Positions 1-10,879 of a stretch of DNA of 64,000 bases are shown here, in pieces. This DNA is from Clusia tigrina. Lineage: Eukaryota > Arthropoda > Insecta > Diptera > Clusiidae. The stretch covers positions 161,953,863-162,017,862 of the forward strand of contig OV050030.1 of NCBI GenBank assembly GCA_920105625.2, written 5' to 3'. Position numbers and translations under genes: made by a program. The notes below the pieces were generated by a model. That model did not search any database and was not told where the DNA came from. It saw only the letters and a program-made list of their open reading frames with translations. Position 1 is the first letter of the stretch, and every line of letters starts with the position of its first letter.

Positions 1-760
1 CTAATGGGTCTTAAGTCCGCTGGAGCTGTGTGCGAACTTTTGCCGGCCTTGGGTATAAAAATTTCCCTCACATGCTTCCATGAATCTGGAATATACGCCA
101 ATTCAAGACAACTATTGTAGATCTTTAACAGCCACTCTATTATAAGTTTCTCTGACTGCTGAATTCACAATTTGAGCTACACCATCTGGGCCAGATGCTT
201 TAAATGGTTTGATGCTATGGGTAGACCATTGCAATTTTGGCTTCGTGACTATGTCTGAGTTGACTTCAACTATATTCCCGCTGGGCTTCGTTCTCCGCGG
301 AATGGTGCTCGAGCAACCAGGGAAGTGAATCTCCAGAAGAAGCTCTAGAGTCTCATTACTATTTGAAGTCCAGGATCCATCCTCCCTCCTCAAGTAACCA
401 AGTACCATTGGAGTAGTTGATACGATCTTCCTCCACCTGGAGATATCTTCTATGTCACCGCAAAAGTTTCTCCACGATTCCCTAAGCTTACTTTTGAAGG
501 CTCTGACTGCTGCCTTATATAAAACCCTGTCTGCACTATCTCTAGACTTCTTTGCGCTGTTGAAAAGTCTCCTACAGTTTTGTCTGAGTCCCCTAATTTC
601 CTCCCCCCACCATGCGGGTTTTCGTTTCCCCCTGGGCCTACTGAGGGGGCAAGAGATCAATAGAGCCTTATTAAGAGGAACCGTTAGAACCTCCACAGAC
701 CTATCAATTTCGTCACACGTGCTTGTGCTTGTGGGGTTCTGAGGTAGTAGTCAAGCTAAA
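1..760 (-). pseudogene. LINE ORF2: endonuclease-RT linker and start of RT
   Basis: The longest open stretch is 112-696 (194 aa). It carries the basic AWWGEEI segment and a helical Lys/Arg-rich block typical of the region between the APE endonuclease and RT of LOA/I/Jockey LINEs. Below position 112 the frame shifts, and the sequence reads like RT block 0-1 (PDSWK, IPKAGK, then LRPI) up to the window edge. In the intact family this polymerase copies LINE RNA at a nicked chromosomal site. At least one frameshift lies near 112, so no functional product is expected. Confidence 0.65.
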
Positions 761-939
761 GTCACCCTGTAGAGGGCCCAGTTTGCTTTCCTGACATTTC
801 TAAAAGCCTTAGGGCTAGGTAGACTATCTATAAGATCAGACTGAATTAGCCTATGATCCGAAAAGGAATGTTCCTCTAGAACTCAATTTGAGATCCGATA
901 AAAAATTGATTCGGAGGCAAGGGTTAAGTCAAGGACTTC

Positions 940-1490
940 TTAGCTGTTAGCGGTAATGAAACTGGCTTCTGACCTCTTATTACATATAGAAAGGTTAGTC
1001 GTTACAATATATTCAGATAATGACTCACCGCGTTCATTGACAGCCGTGCTTCCCCAGATGTCGTGGTGCGCATTGGCATCGCATCCAATAATAACAGCCA
1101 CCCGTTGAGCCTTTGCATCCACAACAAGCTTCTGTAGGTTGGCTTCTGGAAGGATCTCATGGTCATGCGCCATATAGGCTGAGACAACCAGTATAGTCCC
1201 TTGCCAGTTTCCGGCAGACGGCCGTTAAATCCTTGTTGCTGTAATTGGGGAGAATAAATGAGCTTAGATTATTCCTAAGACCTAGGTCTTCCTTCACTTA
1301 CAGTATATAGCAAGCTGTAATCTCAGTCCTGAGACCACATACCAAGTCCCCGTGTGTCCAGGGTTTTTGGATTAGGACAACGTCTACTCCGCCTTTTGCA
1401 AGACGGAGCTGAAGGCTGGCAGACGCCGCCTTCGAGTGATGGAAGTTAATCTGCACTATTCGTAGCATCTCTGCAACTTGTAGCGCTGGT
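940..1490 (-). pseudogene. LINE ORF2: APE-type endonuclease fragment
   Basis: The minus-strand frame 1173-940 contains GCDANAHHDIWGS followed by NERGESL. This is the conserved Asp-x-Asn-x-His core of apurinic-like endonucleases in LOA/R1/I LINEs. An upstream piece near 1490-1380 reads like the domain's N-terminus (INFHHSKAAS then a Gln-Lys-Pro-Trp motif in place of the usual Gln-Glu-Pro). The catalytic Glu of the Q-E-P motif therefore appears to be Lys. Stops separate the pieces. The intact enzyme nicks the target DNA to prime reverse transcription. Confidence 0.65.
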
Positions 1491-1551
1491 CACCTCCACC
1501 ACCGTGACATCAGCCTCAGACTCCGGGTCTGACTCCAGAAGGACTTCCTCT

Positions 1552-2277
1552 TCACTGAGTGTGGTTGTCGCTAGGAGACTCTCCAAACCCCCCCACAGTT
1601 GACATAGAGTCACTGCGTTTCGGGTGCATGGCGGAGTACTCAGCAGCAGCAGGATCAGCAGTTACCCCTGAAGGATTCACTACCGCTTGATCCATGTAAG
1701 ACGGTTGCCCGTCCTTTTTGTAGACTTGAGGCTTGTGGATGAGAAGACATAGCCCACGACCCAATTGGATTCAGCTAGAGTCGCCAGAGATTCGGCGTTC
1801 ACCACAAGGGTTATTGGCCTGTAATCCCCTCTTGGTTCCTCTACCTTAGTCACCTTCTAATTATTAGTATGGAGCTGCTGGTTGCTCAACCTAAAGTTCT
1901 CCAAGATAGCGTCAGGGTCAGACGTTTCGGCTGGGATCCACGCGCGCGCTCGATGTCTACTAGGGATCAGCTCCCTAGGCACGACTTTGAGCCTTGCGCC
2001 TGACCATGCTTCCCCTATCCTGGAGATCGCTATCCTATAAAGGTTGGCTGACCTTTGATCCACGCAGGCAATCAGCCTCACGTTGCCCTGATGCCATCCG
2101 CTGTCGCGAAAAGAGGGAAAACCACCTGGGAATTCCTGGGAAAAGCTGGAGGTAGAACTTTGAAAGGCTGACTTCTAGCTCTTTCCAGCACTTAAGAGCG
2201 ATACTGCCATCCGGGTCATTACGATCTATGATCCTCCTAAAGATATAGCAGCAGGCCCGGAAGCCAGTGTAAACCAA
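1552..2277 (-). pseudogene. LINE ORF1-like, DUF4780-type fragment
   Basis: Minus-strand frames at 2277-2035, 2081-1857 and 1764-1552 overlap or abut in different frames and look like one broken ORF. The middle piece (ACVDQRSANLYR, IGEAWSGARLKVV, then RARAWIP) resembles the DUF4780 domain, which is common in ORF1 proteins of fly LOA-type LINEs. Such proteins are thought to bind nucleic acid, but their function is not established. At least two frameshifts are present. Confidence 0.55.
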
Positions 2278-2414
2278 GTTTTTGACTCGAAAATCTCGGA
2301 GGGCGGTGAGGATGGTGAATTACAAGAAATTCAGCAGGGACGCTTGCGTGAACTAGAAAATAAACTTAATTATAATGAGTAGGTTTTTAATTGGAATATT
2401 GTGAGGAAAAAAAA

Positions 2415-2419
2415 ATTAC
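2415..2419. repeat. Target site duplication (low side) of Mag element
   Basis: ATTAC directly precedes the LTR at 2420 and recurs at 6606-6610 directly after the other LTR. The same junction is present, inverted, at 20757-20761. Confidence 0.85.
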
Positions 2420-2549
2420 TGCAATGTAGTCGCTTAGGTGGTTGGTACTGAACTGATTTATTAATTCACTTAACTTAACACAACACCTTAACCTGTTCTT
2501 ATACCGTAAAGAGTACTTAACATGTATGTAAATAACTTTATACTTAACA
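2420..2549 (-). repeat. 3' LTR of Mag element
   Basis: It is 130 bp and nearly identical to 6476-6605. Its inner edge abuts the minus-strand purine tract AGGGAGAGAG. On the minus strand it begins TGTTAAGTA and ends CATTGCA. Confidence 0.9.
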
Positions 2550-2693
2550 ACTCTCTCCCTAAGCTGTATACAATTTTAAGAAATATCTACGAACTTATGT
2601 CTATATCAAATACCAATAAAGAAATAAAATTAGTATTACATGGATATATATAAAGAAATTCATATAAATAAAATGCAATAAGTATATCGAAGG

Positions 2694-3986
2694 TTATTGT
2701 TTATAATTAATTTTTACTCGACGTTCTCGCAAAAGTCTTGGCGTTTTCGGCGAGGTCTCCGGCACATCTGAGCCCCCACCATTCTCCACAGCTGACGTGT
2801 CATGATTTGGACCAATGCTGGTTTCAGTTGCTTTGACTTCGTTTTCCGATATACAATTCGATTGTTCAATAGGATGACCGGCGTTTGGACCCTTTACAAT
2901 ATTATAGTCCGGAATCATTTGATCGATTTGCCTCTTAATAATTCTGTTAGTGTGGACGATCGTGCAATTGTAAGTGCGCGGACCCAATCGCTCCCTGACT
3001 GTGGCCTGTCGCCACGTCTTTTTATTTGTATCTGAATAGTCCCTTATAAAAACGGGAGAACCTTCCTCAAATAGCTTCTCTCTAGTGCCTCTATGATATT
3101 TTACATTACCTAACTGCTTCTTTATTATCATATCTTTCACCATAGGAGGTTTAAGAGTTAAAGAATCGCTTCAGCCTCTTATGAAGCGATTCTTTAACTC
3201 TCTTCCTAACAAAACTTTAGCTGGCGATTCCCCAGTTGTGCAATGCTGCGCTGAACGATAATCGAACAAAAACCTGCTAATGATTATGTCTATGTCTTCT
3301 CCTGGGTTGGCGCTCAGGCTTGCCTCTAACGATTTTTTAAATGTCTTTACAAAATTTTTCGCCTGCCCGTTCGTAGCTGGAAACCCTGGTGGTGTGAGTA
3401 CATGCCTAATACCATTCAACTCTAAAAACTGTTTGAACTCACTGGCTGTAAATTGTCGGCCGTTGCCACTAACCAAAGTATCAACCAACCCAAACCTACT
3501 GAACATCTCCCTCAATTTGGAAATTGTGAAATTTGTGGTAATTTGCTTCGTTTTAAAGACTTCCACCCACTTTGAATGTGCATCTAGTATGATGATTAAG
3601 AAATAAAAACTTTTCTTGGGCCCGGCAAAATCTATATGAATACGCGACCAAGGCGTTTCTGGTGGCACCCAAGGGATTAATCTACTTTTGTTTGTGATTT
3701 CTTGTATAATTTTGCAAGGAAAACATCTCGCAACCAATGCTTCAATATCACTATCCATTTTTGGCCACCATACGTATGATCTAGCTAAAGCTTTAGATTT
3801 TACTATACCCAAGTGAGATCTGTGAAGCTCCCTAAGAACACTAGGTCGGAGTCGTTGGGGTATCACTGTCCGGTAACCCCACAAAATACATCCGTATTCC
3901 ACAGATAATTCCGACTTTTTACCTTTAAAACCTTTAAAAGCGTCCCCTTCCAGAGTATGGAACCCACCTTCCAGAGAACACGGCAC
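2694..3986 (-). pseudogene. Integrase of Mag element (left)
   Basis: Frame 3986-3171 has the H2C2 zinc domain (HRSHLGIVKSKALARSYVWWP then CFPC) and the DDE core beginning HIDFAGP. The second catalytic block reads SGNGRQF: the Asp codon is replaced by GGC (Gly) at 3465-3467. The final block TNGQAKNFV carries Lys where catalytic Glu is usual. Frame 3143-2694 continues with the C-terminal chromatin/DNA-binding tail (FIRDY then LGPRTYNC) up to the 3' end of the element. With two catalytic residues changed the enzyme cannot be active, so the element would need help to integrate. Confidence 0.85.
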
Positions 3987-4019
3987 CCCTGTGAACAGCT
4001 TATTTTAACTTCGCCAGAA

Positions 4020-5134
4020 TAGGGTCCCGAGATGTTTCTGTAGCAATCGCTTTGAAATCTAACTTCATTGCGTTATTTTCTGAAATAAAATTCACATAAT
4101 TTTCTCTATGCTCTCCTGTCTTACCGCTTGTTGGGGCAAGCGCGACAAATTGTCGGTGAAATTGTGGGAACCTTTAACATGCCGGATTGTATAATTGAAC
4201 CCTAACAAAGTGAGGGCCCAGCGCTGTATTCTGGCTGCTGCCTTGACAGGCAAGCCCTTAGGGCGCCAGAAACCTATCAGATGTGATCTCCTTCTTTAAA
4301 GTTTTATAGGCTTCCTGACTTGCTTTTGTCCAACTGAATTTTGAATCCTTACGCAACAACGCATATAGTGGCTCCATTTTATTAGCAAAGTGGGGAATGC
4401 ACTTAGAGTAATAGTTTACCAATCCCACAGAAGCTCTCACTTCAGATACATTCTTAGGGACAGGTGCCTCAACTACAGATAGAATTCTTTCTCTATTCTT
4501 CGATAATCCTTCTGGAGTTATATCGAAACCTAAGTATGAAATTTTTTTTAAATAAAACGCATTTACTCTCGTTCAACCGTAAACCGACTTCTTCCAACCT
4601 GCTAAGTACATTTTCTAAAGTGCTCTTGTGCTCCTCGAAGGTCGCCCCAGATATGGCTATATCGTCCAAATAATTTACTACGTTGGGAATCCCTCGCAAA
4701 ATATTCTCAACTGTCCTCTGGAATATTGCAGCTGCCGGCTTTACCCCAAAAGGTAAAGGAGTTACTTTAAAAATGTCGATATGCGTACTCCACGCACACA
4801 AAAGCTTAGACGACTCGTCTAATTCCAATTGGTTGTACGCATTTGACAAATCCAATTTCGAAAAATAAGGCCCTTTTACAGACGCAAATATCTCGTTTAT
4901 TCTTGGCAATGGATACTTAACATCCATTAAATTCTTATTTATTGTTGACTTGTAGTCACCGCAAATTCGCAAGTCTCCATTGACCAGTACGAAAGGCGTA
5001 CCCCAATCGGAATTATCGACCGGTACTAACACACCTTTCGTCACTAATTCGTTAATATGATCTTCTACCTTTACTTTCCAGGCCAACGGCACTGATCTAG
5101 GCTTGCAAAATACCGGCTTAGCTTTTTCCTCCAA
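4020..5134 (-). pseudogene. Reverse transcriptase and RNase H of Mag element (left)
   Basis: Minus-strand frame 5134-4493 holds RT blocks in order: VPVDNSDWGTPFVLV, LRICGDYKSTINK, FSKLDLSNAYNQLEL, the catalytic NYLDDIAISG, and the palm-thumb junction. Frame 4440-4258 continues with the thumb-RNase H connection (SVGLVNYYSKCIPHFANKM). RNase H itself (about 4255-4020) is degraded. Frame changes near 4500 and 4260 rule out one continuous product. The right-arm copy stops at 22592, which corresponds to 4814 here. Confidence 0.85.
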
Positions 5135-5169
5135 ATCTAGCTTATCTCATACTCTCCCGGTATATCTAC

Positions 5170-5540
5170 CTAAACCCCCTTCGAAAACAGAATTAAATTT
5201 TTTTTAAAACTATTTACAATATTAACTGATCCGTTAACTGCATTTATCCCCATTCCGAATTTTGACATAAGATCCCTACCGAAAATTGGTGGGCTCCGCG
5301 TTTCACTCACTATTAGCCTAATTGTATGTGACTGACCGCGACACTTAATTTTAGCACTAAACTCACCCAAAGTTGCAATATCGCTGCCGCTGTAGGTGAA
5401 AAAATTGTCGTTGCACATCTCGAACCTTTCGTGTGCGAAATATTTATCAAAATTCAGCTGAAGTAAAACTCAACACCATTGACCTCTGCAGCTACCATAA
5501 ATGAGGTGGATGAAGAAAATGCTGGGGACCGAGATGTACC
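5170..5540 (-). pseudogene. Protease of Mag element (left)
   Basis: The frame 5418-5170 covers the C-terminal two thirds of a retropepsin (IRLIVSETRSPPIFGRDLMSKFG). The active-site half with its Asp-Ser-Gly lies just upstream in a broken frame. The right copy at 21863-22204 shows that motif intact (LDSGAACSLL). The intact enzyme would cleave Gag-Pol into mature proteins. A frame break at about 5420 disables this copy. Confidence 0.75.
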
Positions 5541-5589
5541 AGAGACACTAAAAATTTAAAAATTATTTCAACTATTTTCTTCATATATC

Positions 5590-6412
5590 ACATTAACATC
5601 TGCATAACAGACGCTAGCTACATGCCCACTTCTTCCGCATTTATTACACGACTTATTCCTGTACTTGCAGTTTGCGCTCGTGTGATTTCTCCAACCGCAA
5701 TGCCTGCACTTTTCCTGTACTCCTCTTTTGTTGCTACTGCTGTTGTAACTGTATTATTTGCTGCTACTCTCTCCGCTTTTGCCCTTGTCACGGCCTTGAC
5801 CTCGTTTGCCTTTGGATGTTCTAGCGGTTCGTTGAGCTATTGCGTTGACCGCTAAATCTCCTTCTACCAATTGCAGTTGTTGTTGCTGTTGCTGTGCAGC
5901 GACTTTCGCCTCCACAATCATAGCGATCTTAAGTGCTTTTTCCATTGTTAGCGATTCGTCCTCTTCGCATAACCTTTCGAATGACCTTCCCTCCAGTCCG
6001 GTTACAAATTTATTTAAGACGAATTCATTTAGCAGGCTGCCAAATTTGCAATCCCTGGCTAACCTCTTTAACCTGGCGTACCATACCGAAACTGCTTCGC
6101 TCCTATCGCGCGATGCTGCAAAAAACGCTTTGCGCTCCCTAAACACAATCACCATTTTCGAATAATGTAATTCCAGAAGCGCACACAGCTGGTCATATGT
6201 CTTGCTTGCGGGCAAATCAGGGTCACACAAATCCCTTAATAACCCGTAGGCCCCCATACCGATGGCTTTCAATAAAACTGATCGCTTCACTTGGTCTTCT
6301 TGACACGAAATTTCGATAAAATGGGAGTCCAATACCTCCATCCAGCTCCTCCGCGCACACTCGTTGTTGTTTCTGTGGTTGCGACCACCACGCTTTCATT
6401 TACCGTAGCCAT
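5590..6412 (-). pseudogene. Gag of Mag element (left)
   Basis: The main frame 6341-5754 (195 aa) is an alpha-helical capsid-like protein: YGLLRDLCDPDLP near its start, then RERKAFFAASRDRSEAVSVW and LNKFVTGLEGRSFERL, the usual retrotransposon capsid C-terminal pattern. A Gln-rich stretch follows. A likely initiator ATG lies at 6412-6410 in another frame, so a 1-base shift near 6345 breaks the start. Downstream, out of frame at about 5750-5590, are zinc-knuckle cysteines (CGRSGH type). Gag packages the element RNA in cytoplasmic particles. The right-arm copy is at 20955-21800. Confidence 0.8.
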
Positions 6413-6464
6413 TATAAATTGTTTGTGTATTACACTAATTACTTTTTACTTTATGTTTTTTATG

Positions 6465-6474
6465 CTCGTCGCCA
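6465..6474 (-). promoter_or_regulatory. Primer binding site, tRNA-Ser type
   Basis: On the minus strand TGGCGACGAG begins one base after the LTR end. It is complementary to the 3' end of an insect tRNA-Ser(GCU) including CCA, from memory of the tRNA sequence. Confidence 0.7.
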
Positions 6475-6475
6475 C

Positions 6476-6605
6476 TGCAATGTAGTCGCTTAGGTGGTTG
6501 GTACTGAACTGATTTATTAAATCACTTAACTTAACACAACACCTTAACCTGTTCTTATACCGTAAAGAGTACTTAACATGTAAGTAAATAACTTAATACT
6601 TAACA
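6476..6605 (-). repeat. 5' LTR of Mag element
   Basis: It is 130 bp and differs from the 3' LTR at only a few positions, which suggests a relatively recent insertion. The right-arm counterpart is 20762-20891. Confidence 0.9.
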
Positions 6606-6610
6606 ATTAC

Positions 6611-8384
6611 TGAATTTCGATTAGATTTTATTTATTAAGATGAACATTGTAAAAGGGAAACAGTATGTACTGGAACTGAAGCTGATTATAATGCACTTTA
6701 TATACATAAATTATCTCAATTGAAGTCACTGTATAATTAGTATTGTATTTCATCTGTAGAGGATTTAATTCCAACTATATGCATTATCATTATACATGCT
6801 AAGAATTTAAATATATAAGAATTAATTATTTAAATATATTAGTATATATCTAAGGTTTTTGTATATATTTTTCATTTAGAGGGGAGTTCTTTAGTAAATA
6901 TTCTTGTTATATACTCTCTTCTTTCTTATATTTATATATATTATTAGTATTATATATGTACTGTTACATTGTTATATATTAACCCTAAGCTAAGTTAAAC
7001 TAAATAAAGCACAAGCAGTCTAGCACTGAACTCTGATAAGTACTCTTGTCGTTTATCAAGACATTATGGTAATAAACTTGTAAGAACTGAATACTTGTTT
7101 GATTTTTGGTAGCTAGCAAAGAGACCAAGAGTCTGGCATGAAATCTAATTTTTTGGTGCTTCCTGAAGTTTGCGCTTTAACTGGCTTCCGAGCAGGAACC
7201 TGATAAATAATGTGGGTTCCTCAAATAGGCCTCTCCCCAAATACGGGTGTTTCGGAGGCTTGCGGATATCCTTTATAAAATATTAGTTATTTAATTGAAG
7301 GTGACGAAGAAAATCAAAAACTAAATAATATAGACATCCTGTGAGTCCTTCGTGGAAGCACCAAGGCACAATGAAAAAAGTCAAACGAATAAGTCTATGG
7401 GTTCTATAAGGCAGCCTTGACGAAATGTTATAAAAAATTTATTAATTGATTTGAATGAAATGAAAATTAACACAATATAATTTGCTACGTCTTAATCCTA
7501 GAAGTCCCATCCGCAAGGAGGACACTCCTGTGCCATAAAAACCTTAAAATGAATAATAAAGAATATTCCAAAGTTTACATTGGAATGCATTGCAGGTTGC
7601 AATTGATCCAAAGTACTGTTGTGAAGGAAGGTTGTGGCCAGAAGGTTGCCTGGAATCTGTTGCAGGCGAAAAAAGGAAGATGCAGGTCACAAATTGTAAA
7701 GGACTAGTGTGATTCAGGACACCCATGTGGTACATGTCAACGTAGCCATAACAACACAATGAAGTTTCTGCAGTTAACCTATTCCCTTTTTTCATTACAG
7801 AATTTATATAAAACCCTAAGAGAAAGTTTTATATTGTATGTTGACTAAGTTAAAAAGTTAAATCGTACCAAAAGCAATTTGCTAATATCAGCAAATTTTA
7901 TAAAAATGTTCGAAAGAAAAACAGATTATTATTATTTTTTTAAATTAGTTTTTATAAAAAAGAGTTATTCGGAAATTGAAATATGCGCGAAAAAATTGTT
8001 TACTACAAAACTTTTATGAATCGAGTATAATTAATTATTTTTAATAGATTAAAATCCAACATTTTACGAAGAAAATGTTTAATGTAGCAATTTTAAATCG
8101 TCCAAAAGAACTTATTTTTTGAAACCTAAAAAAATTTTAAATCGTAAGATGAAAAATGATTTTTCAAATATTTATTTAAATAAAAACTCCACAAAAATTG
8201 TCGAAACATTTTTGGAAAAGAAAAATATTAATTGTGCAAAAAATGCTATATTAAAAATTGCAGTCACGAAAAACGAACAAATTTGTATATGAGAAAATTA
8301 ATATTGTGCAAGTGCATAAATGTTTATCCAAAATCCAGGATTATTTCATTTGAGTTACAGGTTGCCTTTCTCGAAATGGAGATT
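6611..8384. other. AT-rich stretch, no gene recognised (left arm)
   Basis: This stretch lies between the Mag insertion and the RNase H fragment. It contains LTR-like sequence (TATA-like runs, AATAAA near 7070) and two opposed copies of TTGGTGCTTCC (about 7157 plus and 7353 minus). It also holds a minus-strand open frame at 7795-7544 (83 aa) that matches nothing I know. The same content appears inverted at 18990-20756. I could not assign an element. Confidence 0.5.
7544..7795 (-). other. Anonymous 83-aa open frame, also in the other arm
   Basis: The frame is open in both arms (here, and 19569-19817 plus, 82 aa) and the two differ by a 3-base in-frame indel. I recognise no domain. Conservation between arms follows from the recent duplication and is no evidence for coding. 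Confidence 0.2.
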
Positions 8385-8732
8385 TCAATGTGGTCAGTGG
8401 AGCTATATTATCAAAAAAAGAACGATGGTAAATTTCATCCAATATTTTACAAAGAGAACTACTGATCAGGAATCGAAATACCATAGTTTCGAGCTGGAAA
8501 CTTTTGCTATAATATATGCAGTGAGAAGGTTTAGAATAAACTTACAAGGGTTAAAGTTTCGAATCGTTAACGATTGTAGCTCACTGAATTTAACCTTGAA
8601 TAAAAGAGGGGTAAATCCTAGAATTGCAAGGCGGGCTTTGGAGCTTGAAAACTTCGATTACACTATAGAACATCGTAGTAGTACGAAGCTGCAACATGGG
8701 GATGCATTAAGTAGAATTTCGCATGTATTGGT
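8385..8732 (+). pseudogene. Gypsy RNase H fragment (left arm)
   Basis: Two overlapping frames (8320-8787 and 8232-8465) read as the C-terminal RNase H of a Ty3/gypsy pol: a KKNDGKFHPI strand in one frame, then SKYHSFELETFAIIYAVRRFR, IVNDCSSLNLTLNKRGVNPRIARRALELENFDYTIEHR and DALSRI in the next. A 1-base shift near 8450 separates them. The RNase H degrades the RNA strand during reverse transcription. The BEL LTR begins at 8733 directly after the DALSRI region, so BEL inserted into this older gypsy remnant. The mirror copy is at 18632-18990. Confidence 0.8.
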
Positions 8733-8828
8733 TGTTCGCAGTAGCACTATATTTAATTATAAATACTCTTATTTTAGTCATTTTTAAGTCTCTTAATATA
8801 ATAATGTTTAACTCTCTAAATTTAACTT

Positions 8829-8862
<34 letters not shown>

Positions 8863-9042
8863 CTTTAATTCTGATTATGTATATTTGATGTATTAGCATA
8901 GCTTGCACTGTACAAATAAAATTCTCCCCAGTTGATCATATACCTTAAGCACACGTAGTTGCAGTATTTTCTTATCGGTCGTGTACTTTAAAAATTGAAT
9001 AATTCAAGCGGTTGGTAAAAAGGCTTACCATTCCCACAAACA
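8733..9042 (+). repeat. 5' LTR of BEL/Pao (left)
   Basis: It begins TGTTCGCAGTAG and ends CCCACAAACA. It contains a (CT)n run at 8831-8860 and AATAAA near 8917. The only other copy is the inverted one at 18317-18631; there is no 3' LTR in the window. It should hold the element's promoter. Confidence 0.8.
8831..8860 (+). repeat. (CT)15 microsatellite inside BEL LTR
   Basis: About 30 bases of pure CT repeat. The mirrored GA run in the right LTR (about 18498-18533) is slightly longer, so repeat number has drifted since the duplication. Confidence 0.95.
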
Positions 9043-9044
9043 TT

Positions 9045-9062
9045 TGGTGACCCCGACGTGAT
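9045..9062 (+). promoter_or_regulatory. Primer binding site, tRNA-Trp
   Basis: TGGTGACCCCGACGTGAT lies two bases after the LTR. All 18 bases match the complement of an insect tRNA-Trp 3' end with CCA (tRNA recalled, not searched). The mirror copy is at 18297-18314. Confidence 0.8.
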
Positions 9063-9552
9063 ATCGGTTGCGTTTTTTTTTTTTCGTTTAATTCGTTTTT
9101 TTGGATTGGGTATTCCAACGGGCATTTACTTGGTCGGAACTTTTCCTGCAAAAATTGGAGAATACACCGACGCTTTTTTTACTTTGTGTGACCTTCGGGG
9201 ATAATTGGGGATTCAAACACTTGGTTTGATTCTCACATTAAACATCATCTGCTCGCTGCCGCTGCCAGCGCAACTTCGTTTATTTCGCTTACCTTTCATT
9301 GCCGATGCATATCTTCGTTCAGTGTCGCTACAGTTGTGTTCGGCCAATTTCGCTGCAATCGTGCTGCTACCTATATTGTCATATTAATTGATTACTTCGT
9401 GATTGTGACTTTCTATAACACAGTTTTAGTGTTCGGACATAACGGTACTCGCTATTTCTCAGTTTACCTTTCGTTGTAGCTACACTAGACTATATCGGTA
9501 CTTTTCGTTCGTCATATCGGTTTGGAATTTTTAGTTTGCAGCAAATACTACC

Positions 9553-10730
9553 ATGTCAAGATCAAAGAAAGGTCGACATTCCGTGTCAAATCCAGCGGTT
9601 CTGGAAACGGTTAATAAAAATCGTATGTTCTTGGCGCGTAAAAGTGCAGGGTTCATCTCGCAATTGCAGTTAATACAGAAGGGACTAACTGAAATTGCGT
9701 TACGTTCATCTGATGAATTACTGCTTTCCATCAAATTGGAGCAGCTCAATCGATTGCAAGAGCAGTTCGAAGACGTGCAATCTCAATTGGAGATGGAGGA
9801 CCATGAAGAAATTGAGAGTGATGCTCGATGCCAAATTTTTGAATACTTTTCGGAGATTAAATCTGCGATTGCCAAAGAGCTAAAGCAGCGCGGCTTCAGG
9901 TGCGATGGCATCTACTCCCAAGACTGTTTTCGGTGGAGGCTCAGATGTTTCAAGCTGTAAAACTTCGTATTTGCCGAAGTTAGAGTTGCCACGTTTCGAT
10001 GGTACGATCACTGAGTGGCCTGACTTATGGTCATTGTTTGAAACAATGATTGGCAACCATCAAAATTTAAAGGGCGTGGAAAAATTCCAGCATTTAAAAA
10101 CTTGTTTGAGTGGAACAGCGATGGATGCCATTCGGTCATTTGAAATAAATGACCAAAATTATATTAATGCGGTAACTTTGCTAAAATCTAGATTTTATAT
10201 TAAACGCATTCAGTTTCAAACACATGTTAAGGAAATTTTCAATCTAAAGACGGTTCGTGATGGCTCTGCCATTGGTTTAAGGCAAATGTGTGATAAGATT
10301 AAATCTCACCTTCGAGCCTTGTACTCTATTGCCGGTCGAGATGAACTTCTTGACAGTTTGCTCTGGTTAACAGCAAGGTCGAGTCTGCAACCAGAGCGAA
10401 GTGGGAGGAGGAATCTCCTTCGCACGACTTACCAACGTGGGAATTTATGGTGGAGCTCCTGGAGAAGAGATGCCGGATAGTGGAAGGTATAAGCAAGCAA
10501 GCCGGTGGGTAGTAAACATGCGTTCGTCACAGTTCATTCTAATCAACCTTGCACATTTTGCGATGTAAGGGAGCATGCCGCTTTTTTAAAATTTATCTTA
10601 AACATTACGGTTTAAAGAAGCCAAAAGGCGACAGCTATATATTACTTGTTTGAAGCGTGGGCATATTATTGAAAATTGCAAATCTGTCTGTTGCAAGCAG
10701 TGCTCATCTAAGCATCATACATTATTACAT
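9553..10730 (+). pseudogene. Gag of BEL/Pao (left)
   Basis: It starts at ATG 9553 (MSRSKKGRHS) with a coiled-coil-like helix (QLNRLQEQFEDVQSQLEMEDHEE). A 2-base loss near 9886, absent from the right arm, shifts the frame, and 9905-10480 continues with the DUF1759 capsid region (LPKLELPRFDGTITEWPDLW, FQHLKTCLSGTAM, TLLKSRF). After another break, a CCHC-like knuckle (CLKRGHIIENC, CCKQCSSKHHTLLH) lies at about 10640-10730. The protein would form virus-like particles. The right-arm copy (16620-17803) keeps the 9886 region in frame but has its own stop. Confidence 0.85.
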
Positions 10731-10879
10731 TTTGATCGCATTGCTTTGCCTCAAGCTGCTGCTGTAATATTAAATTGTTCTAACCTTTCTGCTCCTGCCC
10801 ACAATTCACAGGCAGTCCTGGTGTCTGAAGATTTTATTTTTCTCGCTACTGCAATTGTGTTTTTGAAACCAAGAAGAGG

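Larger units (their letters stand above)
1..2340 (-). mobile_element. LOA-like non-LTR retrotransposon, 5' half (degenerate)
   Basis: Read on the minus strand, the segment runs from a DUF4780-like ORF1 (about 2280-1550) through an APE-type endonuclease (about 1490-940) to the endonuclease-RT linker and the first RT block at the window edge. This order is that of I/LOA-superclade LINEs. The element is cut by the window start, so its RT and tail are not visible. Several frame breaks separate the blocks. The Mag element at 2420-6605 sits just beyond its 5' side. A RT-RNase H half of a similar LINE lies at 42213-44345, but I cannot show that they are the same family. The clade is inferred from remembered motif style. 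Confidence 0.7.
2420..6605 (-). mobile_element. Complete Mag-type Ty3/gypsy LTR retrotransposon (left copy)
   Basis: The element is 4186 bp long, with 130-bp terminal repeats (2420-2549 and 6476-6605) that start TG and end CA. The 5-bp duplication ATTAC lies on both sides. A primer site matching the 3' end of tRNA-Ser (6465-6474) adjoins the 5' LTR, and a purine tract (complement of 2550-2560) adjoins the 3' LTR. Domain order on the minus strand is gag with a zinc knuckle, protease, RT, RNase H, integrase. Very short LTRs plus a tRNA-Ser primer are features of the Mag lineage, so that assignment is an inference. Frames are broken in several places. The part from 4814 upwards lies in the inverted-repeat arm. 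Confidence 0.9.

Noticed and set aside
6291..6485. Plus-strand hydrophobic frame near the Mag 5' LTR (also at 20882-21076 in mirror)
   Set aside because: Antisense of gag start, leader and primer site.
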